The position numbers and the translations under genes are program-made. A model generated the notes under the pieces. That model searched no databases and was not told where the DNA came from. It saw only the letters and a list, made by a program, of their open reading frames with translations. From positions 4,032,501-4,096,500 of the forward strand of contig NC_088295.1 in assembly GCF_032854445.1 (NCBI RefSeq): DNA of 64,000 bases. The letters run 5' to 3'. This DNA is from Liolophura sinensis. Its lineage: Eukaryota > Mollusca > Polyplacophora > Chitonida > Chitonidae. Shown one piece after another: positions 13,901 to 25,900 of this stretch (the stretch's first letter is position 1; each line of letters opens with the position of its first letter).

Positions 13901-16900
13901 GACACTATGTGAGATGTTTGCAATTCCATATTCAGCATTAGAACGCTTCACAATGCCAAGGACAGCATTAAAGATGTTCATAATTCCATGGACACTATGT
14001 GAGATGTTTGCAATTCCATGGTCAGCATTAGAATGCTTCACAATGCCATGGACAGCATTAAAGATGTTCACAATTCCATGGACACTATGTGAGATGTTTG
14101 CAATTCCATGGTCAGCATTAGAACGCTTCACAATGCCATGGACAGCATTAAAGATGTTCATAATTCCATGGACACCATGTGAGATGGATACAATTCCATG
14201 GACACCATTAGAGAGCTTCATAGTGCCATGGATATCATTCTATGGACAGCATTAAAGATGTTTACATTTCCATGGACAGCATTAAATATTGCAATATCAT
14301 GGACTGCATCGGAGATGTATACAATTCCATGAACACCATTAGAGAGCTTCGTAGTGCCATGGATATCATTTTATGGACAGCATTAAAGATGTTTACATTT
14401 CCATGGACAGCATTAAATATTGCAATATCATGGACTGCATCGGAGATGTATACAATTCCATGAACACCATTAGAGAACTTCGTAGTGCCATGGATATCAT
14501 TTTATGGACAGCATTAAAGATGTTTACATTTCCATGGACAGCATTAAATATTACAATATCACGGACTGCATCGGAGATGTTTACAATTCCGTGGACAGCA
14601 TTAGAGAGCTTTGTAATTGCGTGGACAGTGTTTGAGATGTTCACAATTCCGTGGACAGCATTCCGAGACAATTCCATGGACAATCCTGACGGTGTCCATT
14701 GTGCCTGCAAACAAAGCTTATGGTTGAAGTAACAGTTAATGAATTAACAAAGCAAACTGACTCAGACAAAGGTGGCTTACATGGAAGGCGTGAGGCTCAT
14801 GTGAACATCTGGGTACTGAGAGTATCCAGAGTGCAGCAAGAAACAGTCTGAAGATATGGTAGAGGAATACACTGTTGAGTAATGGTTTCTCGGTAATTTT
14901 GGTGAAGGATTGCAGTGTATGGGACTGGGACTTGAAGTTGGAAAGTTCGCATAGTTGACAGCAGTATGGACAAGCCAGGCCAGATTCTCATTTTATTTAA
15001 AAGATAACGCGACAAACTTCAGGACAATTGTACGAGTGGAAGTCCTTGTCCTGTTGGTGGACTGGTAACGCTACTGTAACTGGAACGGCTCCTTGTATCA
15101 GTGGACTGGATCAGAGTGCAGTGCTAGGAGTACTTTATCCAAACATTGTTTCCAGTTATAACTGTTGAAGTTCACAGTATGACCATACCTGGTTGTGACA
15201 TAATGTTAGAAGTGACGCCTGTCCTAGGGGACAAGTGGTGTGGAGATGAATTGAAGATGCTTCTTGGCACCTGAAGTAAGCAGCACTTATTGAATGAAAC
15301 ATGTTGGTAGGTGTCCTGAGGACAGCTTTTTTTTAGCTGCTGGGTGTGTGGTTGTGTGACAGGCATTTGTTTGTAATCTGTTTTTTTTTTTCCTCTTTCC
15401 ATTAATTATGCAGTTTGTCTGTATACAATTAACATGATTTTGTGAGCTGAAGGTGTGGAGGAGGAGAGTCCTGTCTGGCAGATTCTCTCCAATGGTTTTG
15501 CTAGGTAGATTGAAGCAAGCGACCAGTTGTTTCCTTGTCTGTTTCCTTGTTTCACAGCAACAGATCCTCAACTTATTTCTTGAATTTCTCTAGAATCTAA
15601 GCCATCTGAAGAGACAACAGCAGCACCACCAACAAGTTCAGCAACAATTAAGGAAGTAGAGTCTCCAGTCAAAGGAGCTGAAATAGTAAAGGAGGCAAAG
15701 TTACCAGAAGCGTCAGCGCTTGTAAAACCAACGTCAGCACTAAAGAAAGCTGCAGTTCTGAAGCCGCCGAGTCCAACAAGCGTGCCCATCCCTGTCCCTC
15801 TTACAGTCGAGGATACCATAAAAATGGACACATCTTTAGCTCAGCAGCAGACAGAAGACAATGTTTCACTTATAGTGCAGGTAGATGACACTCAGTATGA
15901 TCTAGACTCTGACATTTTTGATGGATCCAGTGGGAAAGGGGAGAAAGCTGTCAAGCCTGAGGGCAGCGATGGTAAAGATGGTGCCTCGGCCTCTGCTGAA
16001 GTCACACCGATCACAACCGAATCCACCAGCGAGACCAAGAAAGAGGGCTCAGATGGGGGCAAAAAGGCTGAGGACAAGAAAGAGGAAAAGAAAGATGAGA
16101 AAGATGCAAAAGTGAAAAGGTTTGTTTTGCCTCAGTCCATCTTGTGTCCCCCATGACGAAGGAAAGCGAAAGGTTAAATAAAATTTCTCAGGCTGCAGCC
16201 ACTAGCTTAAGTAGCTTGTTGGTTGAGTTAGTTTTAGTCTACCTTACTCATGAGAAGGATAGGTCTGCCAAAATCTGTCATGGATTACATTCATTTTGTC
16301 ACAAAAACACTTGATCAGCTGATCGACATTTTTCTTTGCAGCCTTTTTGATCTTGCACTTCACATTCACACCCTCCCAAAAATTAACAACATAATCTAGA
16401 CAGGATTGATTCTCACCTACAGGTAAGAGAAATGATGTAAAATGAATGAAACTATGGTATGCTATGGTGTGTGAGTGTGGTAATTCATCATGGCTTCTCT
16501 TGTTCATTTCAGTACTGCTACTTCAAAGGATACCAAGTCCACCACTAAAGGTACTGTATTAGGTTGACATGACGTGTATCAAATTGTGTCAGACGTACAA
16601 AGTCAAGACTTCAAACCCCACACATTCTTAGTACAAGATAGTATGAACACATGTAGGACAGCATTATGGTGGATGGCCCACCCATCCAAAGGAAAACTGA
16701 ACATGGCTCAGTTTGGTGACATCCAATCTCTGGTTTACAGCTAACCAACCACTTCAGGCACATGAGACATTTTTATGTTGATTTTCAAATATTTTTAAAT
16801 TAAATGAACCAGGAAAACTTGTGTTAATACATGTACTGTTGGAAAGACACCATTGCTGTCCATAAGTAGGTAGAAGTTTCAAAGACCCATGAAGGATGTT

Positions 16901-19900
16901 TAGAGAGTTTGAATAGTGTGTGTGCCTAGGTTAAAATATTGCATTTGTGATGTTGTTAGATTCCAAGTCTGTGGCGGTGAAGGGTGGTAGTTCTAACAGC
17001 CGAAACCTGTGGGTGAGTGGACTGGCCTCCTCTACCAGGGCTACCGATCTCAAGTCACTCTTCAGTAAGCAAGGGAAGGTAAGTGCCAGCTGTTTGATGT
17101 GCAATGTACATCTGGGGCTTGTGTTCATTTTAATGTAAGTTTTATAGGCCCCTGCCATTAGGCAGAGCCTATTATGTTATCTGCCTGTCCGTATTCGTGT
17201 CCGGGCTGTAACTCCCAACAGTTTTCCACATAGAGTTTTAATTTTTGGTGGACAGACAGGCGATTCACATTTGTCCATTTTTGCGGTTGTCATGGTAACC
17301 AGGCATGCACCTCAGTTAAAGACAAACAACTGGCAAGGATGTATTTCTCAACAGGTGATGGGAGCTAAAGTTGTGACCAATGCCAGGTGTCCTGGATCCC
17401 GCTGCTATGGATTCGTCACCATGAACTCCCCTGACGAAGCTGCCAAGTGTATTCAGCATTTAAATCACACAGAGCTGCACGGAAAAATAATCACCGTAGA
17501 ACGGGTAAGTACAGGAAAGGGCAAATTGCTCAGCCTCATTTTTTTTCCCTGAAAAGTGACTTGGAGAGGAATGTAAGTAGGGCAAGAGACATATAGGGCT
17601 TTATACATTTTGTCGTTGGGACAGTTATGCCTCCAAAAAACCAGGCAGTTGTAAATATGAGTACACATCAAAGCAATTGTTTGTCGATATGCAAATTAAG
17701 GATTCAGTAGCTGTGGGAGGGTGAAAAATCGATGTATAACGGAATTAGAAGAACGGTGGATGATGAGTTAAATTGTATAGTAAGTGTGATTACAATGTGC
17801 CCTTTAACCATTTGTGTTTCAGGCCAAGAGTGATCCTGCTGCCAAGAAGGCAGACTCTAAGACAGCAGATACCAAAAAAGAAGGTAAGGGGCACATATCA
17901 CTTGAGCTTATTATATTCAGGGACCATCCTGCGCATACATCAACATGAGACTTAGGGGTAGTGTTGAGTAGTGTTACGTTTAAACATTGTTATGTGAAAC
18001 GTGTTAGATTTGTCATGTCATTAAATGTACTGTGACTTCAGTTGGAAATGCCTATATATGTCCTAAAGGGAGAAAAGGATTTCGTCAAGACATGGATGTT
18101 TTTGCAGATTAAAATGGAACTTGTGACTGTCGGAGAACTACAGGAAAATAGGAGAAATGGCAGCTTTTTGTCACATTTGAATGGAAAGCAATTCTGAATT
18201 TTGTCTTTAAAGATAAGAAAGATACAGAGAAGAAAGATACAGAGAAGAAATCTTCTGAGAAAAAGGATGAAAAGAAGGATATCAAGAAAGATGATGGTAA
18301 AAGTGTGAAGAAAGAAGATGCAAAAGCTATGAAGAATGATGAAGGAAAAACAGTGAAGAAAGATGATGGAAAAGCAGTGAAAAAAGATGAGAAGAAAGAT
18401 GTGAAGAAAGAAGAGAAAAAAGATGACAAGAAAGATGAGAAGAAAGACAGCAGAGATGGTAAGAGGGGCGAGAATAAGGATAGGGGTCGCTCATCATCCC
18501 GGCGGAGAGATTCAGGTGGGCCATTACCTGCTGGATGTTCTATTGTTATCTCACTTTCTGATTGGTTGAGCTTTAATTGGGGCATCTGTTGATGGCTTGT
18601 ACACTTGTATTAGTAGTATGGGACTGATTGTAGTATCTTCCCTTTTCCTAATTGCTCTATGCCAATTTGTTAACTTACTTGCTTCGTGCTCATGCTGTCA
18701 ATGTGTTTTCTCTCCTTTCCTTCATTCTCTCATTCTGCTACCCGGTACCTGTATTATCTCCCATCAAACCACCTGATGCCTGTATGTTCTCTCATCATGC
18801 TACCGGATGGCTACATGTTCTATCATCCTGCTACCTTATCCTTGTATGTTCTCTCATGATCTTGCTACCTGATATCCATATGATCTCCCATCATACTACC
18901 TGATGCCTGTATGATTTTTTGGCATGTTTCTTGTTGTCTGTGTGTGTGTTGATCTGCAGTGGTTTACAGGGTGGCCAACATATTAAGATTCTTGGAATGA
19001 TCTTGCTTTTTATACTATAAATATTATAAGTCCATTATTGTTCATATTTTGTGATACTGCCTTGTGATACAATAAAAGGAACTGATCAACTTGAACAGAA
19101 CTATGATAAAGTTTATAGTTACATTAACAAAAAGTGAAACCATTTCACCGGTCAAATTATGTCCTATACATTACAAGTGCAAGTTGTGAGTGACTGTAGA
19201 AGATACACCCTATACATTACAAGTGTAACTGATCAGTGACTTTAGAACATACACCCTATACAAAGTGTAAGTGGTCAGTGACTGTAGAAGATACACCCTA
19301 TACATTACAAGTGTAAGTGATCAGTGACTGTAGAAGATACACCTATACATTACAAGTGTAAGTGGTCAGTGACTGTAAAAGAGACACCCTATACATTACA
19401 AGTGTAAGTGATCAGTGACTGTAGAAGATACACCCTATACATTACACTTGTAAGTGATCAATGACTATGGAAGATACACCCTATACATTACACTTGTAAG
19501 TGATCAGTGACTGTAGAAGATATACCCCTCACATCGCAAGTGTAAGTATTGAGAAAATGTCAAATACACTAATAGCGAGAGATGGTGTTTTTGACAGAGA
19601 AGTCAAGGACAGTGGTAATGGACAAAGGGAAGGGAGAGCCAGTAGTGCAGTTAAAGTCCAAGGAGGAGAAAGAAAGTGAAAAGAAGACCAGCCCCAGATC
19701 CTCCTCGGTGAAGAGCTCGAGTCAGCCCAGGTCACGTCCCCCACCCAAGAAAGAAATCCTCTCCTTTGATAAAATCAAGGTAAGACTGTTGTGGTAGGAT
19801 TGAATCACACAGTGACATGTTTCACCAAGCAGAGTTTACAGTTACCCTGTGAAGTTGCATTTTAATGCATTTTAATGGTTCAGTGTGCATTTGCAAATAA

Positions 19901-22900
19901 TAAGTGGTGAACGCGGTTTGTCACTGGTTGATGATTTGCAGTTTGTTGATTACTTGCCAAGGGTTTATGGTTTACAGTTTCTTAATATCTCGCCAATGGT
20001 TAATGATTTACAATTTCTTCATAATTTGCAAAATGTTGATGATTTGCAATTTCTTAATAATTTGCAAAATGTTGATGATTTACAGTTTCTTAATAACTTG
20101 CCAGCAGTTGATGATTTACAGTTTAATATCTCGCGAAAGATTGATGATTTACAATTTGTTGATATCTCACCAAAGGTTGATAATTTACAATTTCTTAATC
20201 TCTCCAAAGGCTGTTCTCATTTTATTAATATCTCACCAAAGATTGATGATGTACAATTTTTTAATAACTCACCAAAGGTTAATGATTTAGCATTTGTTAA
20301 TATCTCGCCAAAATTTGATGATTTACAATTTGTTAATCTTGCCAAAGGCCGTTTACAGTTTCTTAATGTCTCGCCAAAGGTTTATGATTTACAAGGTGTT
20401 AATATCGCTCAACAGGTTGATGATTTACTATTTGTTAATAACTTGCCAAAGGTTGATGATTTACTATTTGTTAATATCTCGCCAAAGGTAGATATACAAT
20501 GGGCTCTTGAGATTCCTGCACCTATAAAACTGATCCGTCACAATGAAGTAAAAAGTTTTGGAGTACAGTGTAAGGAACAATCAAATAAATCAATGCACTG
20601 ATACTGATTATCCCAGTGGATCCTAATGAACATGACACACACACATGTGTAATAGTTGTATAATTGTGCGGCAGGAGGCCAGAGAAAGGGAAAGACTGCG
20701 AGTGAGAGAGAGACGTTTGAGGGAGGAAGAGACAAGAAGATTGCGGAACCTGGACCTGGCCCGACAGAGGCAGCGCGAGGTGGAATGGCAGCAAAAGAAT
20801 GAGGCTATGAGGCTGGAGAGGGAAAAGGAGAGAATCAGGTCAGTTACTGACATCATGCTTTCTCCTTGCATCCTGTTGTCGTCATGAGGCTGGAGATGGA
20901 GGAGAGAATCAGGTCAGTCACTGACATCATGCTTTCTCCTGGCATCCTGTCAGTGTCATTTGTCTGGAGATGGAGGAGAGAATCAGGTCAGTCACTGACA
21001 TCATGCTTTCTCCTGGCATCCTGTCAGTGTCATTTGTCTGGAGATGGAGGAGAGAATCAGGTCAGTCACTGACATCATGCTTTCTCCTTGCATCCTGTCA
21101 GTGTCATGAGGCTGGAGATGGAGGAGAGAATCAGGTCAGTCACTGACATCATGCTTTCTCCTGGCATCCTGTCAGTGTCATTTGTCTGGAGATGGAGGAG
21201 AGAATCAGGTCAGTCACTGACATCATGTTTTCTCCTGGCATCCTGTTGTTGTCATGAGGCTGGAGATGGAGGAGAGAATCAGGTCAGTCACTGACATCAT
21301 GCTTTCTCCTTGCATCCTGTCAGTGTCATGAGGCTGGAGATGGAGGAGAGAATCAGGTCAGTCACTGACATCATGCTTTCTCCTGGCATCCTGTCAGTGT
21401 CATTTGTCTGGAGATGGAGGAGAGAATCAGGTCAGTCACTGACATCATGCTTTCTCCTGGCATCCTGTCAGTGTCATGAGGCTGGAGATGGAGGAGAGAA
21501 TCAGGTCAGTCACTGACATCATGCTTTCTCCTGGCATCCTGTCAGTGTCATGAGGCTGGAGATGGAGGAGAGAATCAGGTCAGTCACTGACATCATGCTT
21601 TCTCCTGGCATCCTGTCAGTGTCATTTGTCTGGAGATGGAGGAGAGAATCAGGTCAGTCACTGACATCATGTTTTCTCCTGGCATCCTGTTGTTGTCATG
21701 AGGCTGGAGATGGAGGAGAGAATCAGGTCAGTCACTGACATCATGCTTTCTCCTGGCATCCTGTCAGTGTCATTTGTCTGGAGATGGAGGAGAGAATCAG
21801 GTCACTCACTGACATCATGCTTTCTCCTGGCATCCTGTCAGTGTCATTTGTCTGGAGATGGAGGAGAGAATCAGGTCAGTCACTGACATCATGCTTTCTC
21901 CTGGCATCCTGTCAGTGTCATTTGTCTGGAGATGGAGGAGAGAATCAGGTCAGTCACTGACATCATGCTTTCTCCTGGCATCCTGTCAGTGTCATTTGTC
22001 TGGAGATGGAGGAGAGAATCAGGTCAGTCACTGACATCATGCTTTCTCCTGGCATCCTGTCATTGTCATGAGGCTGGAGATGGAGGAGAGAATCAAGTCA
22101 GTCACTGACATCATGCTTTCTCCTGGCATCCTGTCAGTGTCATTTGTCTGGAGATGGAGGAGAGAATCAGGTCAGTCACTGACATCATGCTTTCTCCTGG
22201 CATCCTGTCATTGTCATGAGGCTGGAGATGGAGGAGAGAATCAAGTCAGTCACTGACATCATGCTTTCTCCTGGCATCCTGTCAGTGTCATTTGTCTGGA
22301 GATGGAGGAGAGAATCAGGTCAGTCACTGACATCATGCTTTCTCCTTGCATCCTGTCAGTGTCATGAGGCTGGAGATGGAGGAGAGAATCAGGTCAGTCA
22401 CTGACATCATGCTTTCTCCTGGCATCCTGTCAGTATCATTTGTCTGGAGATGGAGGAGAGAATCAGGTCAGTCACTGACATCATGCTTTCTCCTGGCATC
22501 CTGTCAGTGTCATTTGTCTGGAGATGGAGGAGAGAATCAGGTCAGTCACTGACATCATGCTTTCTCCTTGCATCCTGTCAGTGTCATGAGGCTGGAGATG
22601 GAGGAGAGAATCAGGTCAGTCACTGACATCATGCTTTCTCCTGGCATCCTGTCAGTATCATTTGTCTGGAGATGGAGGAGAGAATCAGGTCAGTCACTGA
22701 CATCATGCTTTCTCCTGGCATCCTGTCAGTGTCATGAGGCTGGAGGAGGAGAAGCAGAGAATCCAGTCAATTACTGACACCATGCTTTCTCCTGACGTCC
22801 TGTCATTGTCATGACGCTGGAGGAGGAGAAGCAGAGAATCCAGTCAATTACTGACACCATGCTTTCTCCTGACATCCTGTCGTTGGCTGGAGGAGGAGAA

Positions 22901-25900
22901 GCAGAGAATCCAGTCAATTACTGACACCACGCTTTTTCCTGACGTCCTGTCGTTGTCATGAGGCTGGAGGAGGAGAAGCAGAGAATCCAGTCATTTACTG
23001 ACACCATGCTTTCTCCTGACATCCTGTCGTTGTCATGAGGCTGGAGGAGGAGAAGCAGAGAATCCAGTCAATTACTGACACCATGCTTTCTCATGACGTC
23101 CTGTCGTTGTCATGAGGCTGGAGGAGGAGAAGCAGAGAATCCAGTCAATTACTGACACCATGCTTTCTGCTGACATCCTTTCAGTGTTCCCGGACTACAA
23201 TACATCGGATTCTGATATGCTCTGAAGGCATAGGTTAACCCTTCATGGGCCTGGTGCCTGTTTACTCTGACGTGGTGGGGCTGCTGTTAGGAGTCCTGTT
23301 CCAGTGAAGGAGCACAATAGATGGTTTTCCTGAGACAGGCCTGCTACATGTTTATACCTATCATGGTATGACCAACCCAATGCTGAAAGAGATGTCATAC
23401 CTCCAGGAAACATGCACTTGACAACAATAGAAAGTATGTTCTTTTGTGTGTGTGCCAATGAGGTACATAAAGACCTGTCAAACAAAAAAGCATTTTTATT
23501 TTTGTGGTTTTTTTCCCCCCTCACAGAATGGAGCGTGAAAAATTAGAGAGAGAGAAGTTAGATGCCGAGAGACAGGCCCGTATCCGGCTGGAGGCAGAAA
23601 GGCGGGAAAGAGAGCGAATTGAGAGGGAAAGGATACAGGAACAGAGACGACTAGATCAGATCAAGTGAGTGGTTGGACAGTCTGTCTAACAGCCAGCACC
23701 TCTGTGGTATAATCACTAGATGTTTCAGAGATTACAAGGTCTGATCATGATAATGTGATTGGCAGCTTGTCTCAAGTCTCCAGCGCAGTCAGTATAAGTT
23801 CATAAAAAGCCCTGGAGTGTTGCTACAGGTTTCTCAGTCACTGTCTAGCTTCACATTTATCTTACTTAGTGGGTTAAGATAAATATTAAAAAATTATTAT
23901 TTGTGAATCTTAAAGCTGGAATCTATTATCTTCTCACTTTCCTTGAGGTTTGCGTGCCTAGACCTCTCTTTTCACTGTGAGATTTTGATATGTAGCGGCT
24001 GTAACAGGAGACTATAGTCTATGGTGCATGTGATGTTGATGGGTGTGATACTGATTTGTGCAGATTAGAACAGGAGCAGCAAAGACGCTCGATGAAGCGA
24101 CCTTACGACAGTCAAAATGCCAGGGATTCTGACCCTTACTGGAATGATAACAAGCGCCAGGTGACTTCCAATCGCTACGACTCACATGGAAACTACAATT
24201 CTAATGATAGGTAAGGCATGTAATCTACATGTTTTCCAGCTTTTAACAGCTTTACTCTCTGTTCTGACCCCAAACATTCAGTATAAATTGGTGTAATTGT
24301 GACAAATTCAATACAGCTCATCATTAACTCTAGAATAAAATTAACAAAGAGTTCCTGAAAGTTGCTGATTTCCTGTGAGACCATAACTTGGTGTGCAAAG
24401 CCCCTACATGTCACGAAAAAATGCTGAAATCTGCTGGAAAACTCTTCCCACTTGCCTGTAGTCTGTCCATGGATGAATCTTCTTAAACATATCCCAATTG
24501 CCACTCTTTAAAAAGAAATGTTTTTTTTCTTTGGATCCAGAATATTGAAATGTCTTCTGTTACTTTACGTTGAGCAAACAGTGCATGCTTAACACACAGG
24601 TATCTTATCAAGCACTCACGGCTGTCAGTTGTAAAGCCAGGACATTCTAATATCAGCCTTCGGCTAATAATTTTGATTAACTCTTTCATTTTGAAAAATC
24701 CCCTCAAAATTTAACACTGTTTATTAAATTATCAAATATTATATTAATTATGAAAGTATTTTCAGTCTTGCTGTATGGAACTCACCTTAAACTTGCTGTT
24801 GTAGAAATGACCGTTATGGAGATCGGAACCAGGACAATGGGTACGAACGGCGAGTGGAGAAGTATGACCGACGGGACAGAACGGGCAATGTGGGATCATC
24901 CAGAAACGACGCCTCTAATGGGCGGTACAGCGACTCCGGAAGGAGGGATAATCGTTCTAGTTCTAGAGACACTGGCCGTGGCCACATGGACAGGGACGTG
25001 CGTGTTAGCCGAGATGGAAGGGGTAGAGATCAGGGATCGCGCACAGGGACGGGGCGAGATGTGGGTCGGCGAGAGGTATCACAGCGGGGGGATACACGCA
25101 CAGTCAGCCGTGACGATAGGACAGACGTGGACAGGTACTCTACCAGATAAGTCTTGGTCTCCCTGTACGCTTATGGTTGTAAAACTCAACAGATTTATTG
25201 GTTATAAATTTGAATTGCATATATAGTAGCTTTAGGCATTGTTTATACATGTAGTTATTGTTTTGTTGTCAGGTTTGATAGTCGCACAGGGATAAGGGAT
25301 GACAGTCGAGGTCGACGTGATGACTCAGGTGGGCGGGCCAGGAATCAAGATGTTACCATGGCACATGACCGGAGAAATGTCCAGGAAAGGGGCAGAGAAC
25401 CTGTTCGTGACACACGATCTGATTGGAAGAATGACCGTGGCAATATGGCACAAGTGGACAGAAGAGGTATAAAGCTTGCTCAGAATTCCTTATGTGTTTT
25501 TGAAGCTCTGGGCAACATTTCTGCATATTGTGGGAAACTCCATTTTCAGCTCGCCATTACAAAGTTAGGCAAGGTATTGGGAGAGAGGGTGTAATGTTAA
25601 TATAGATGCCAAGGCGAGCTTTGTCATAAAATCAGTTATTGAAGTCACAGAGTAAGGTTTTATGGTTAGGCTTAGTTTTCAGGATGTCTACTTGATGAAC
25701 AACATTTGAAGATGTCTCTCTTAATTCTGAGATAAGACTTTCAACAATACAAATTTTTGACTTGGCCAATTTTGGCATCAAATTCAGTAGGCTATACATA
25801 AAACTGCCAGTGTAGGTTTTATGTATCGGTCAACTAGGATGTCTTACATCTTAAGCTTGCTTTGAAGATATGCACCTTTTAAATCTGAAACATTATATGA

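Noticed and set aside
17145-17300. A stretch in SAFB intron 9 that looks like a dispersed repeat (GTCCGTATTCGTGTCCGGGC)
   Set aside because: Only one copy in the window and no ends or target duplication visible, so it cannot be supported.
18109-18585. A 158-codon Ser/Phe-rich minus frame
   Set aside because: It is the antisense of the Lys/Asp-rich SAFB exon 12, whose biased codons leave the other strand open.
24750-25226. A 158-codon + frame overlapping SAFB exon 17
   Set aside because: It is out of phase with the exons on either side; the RG-rich frame continues across both junctions and is the real one.
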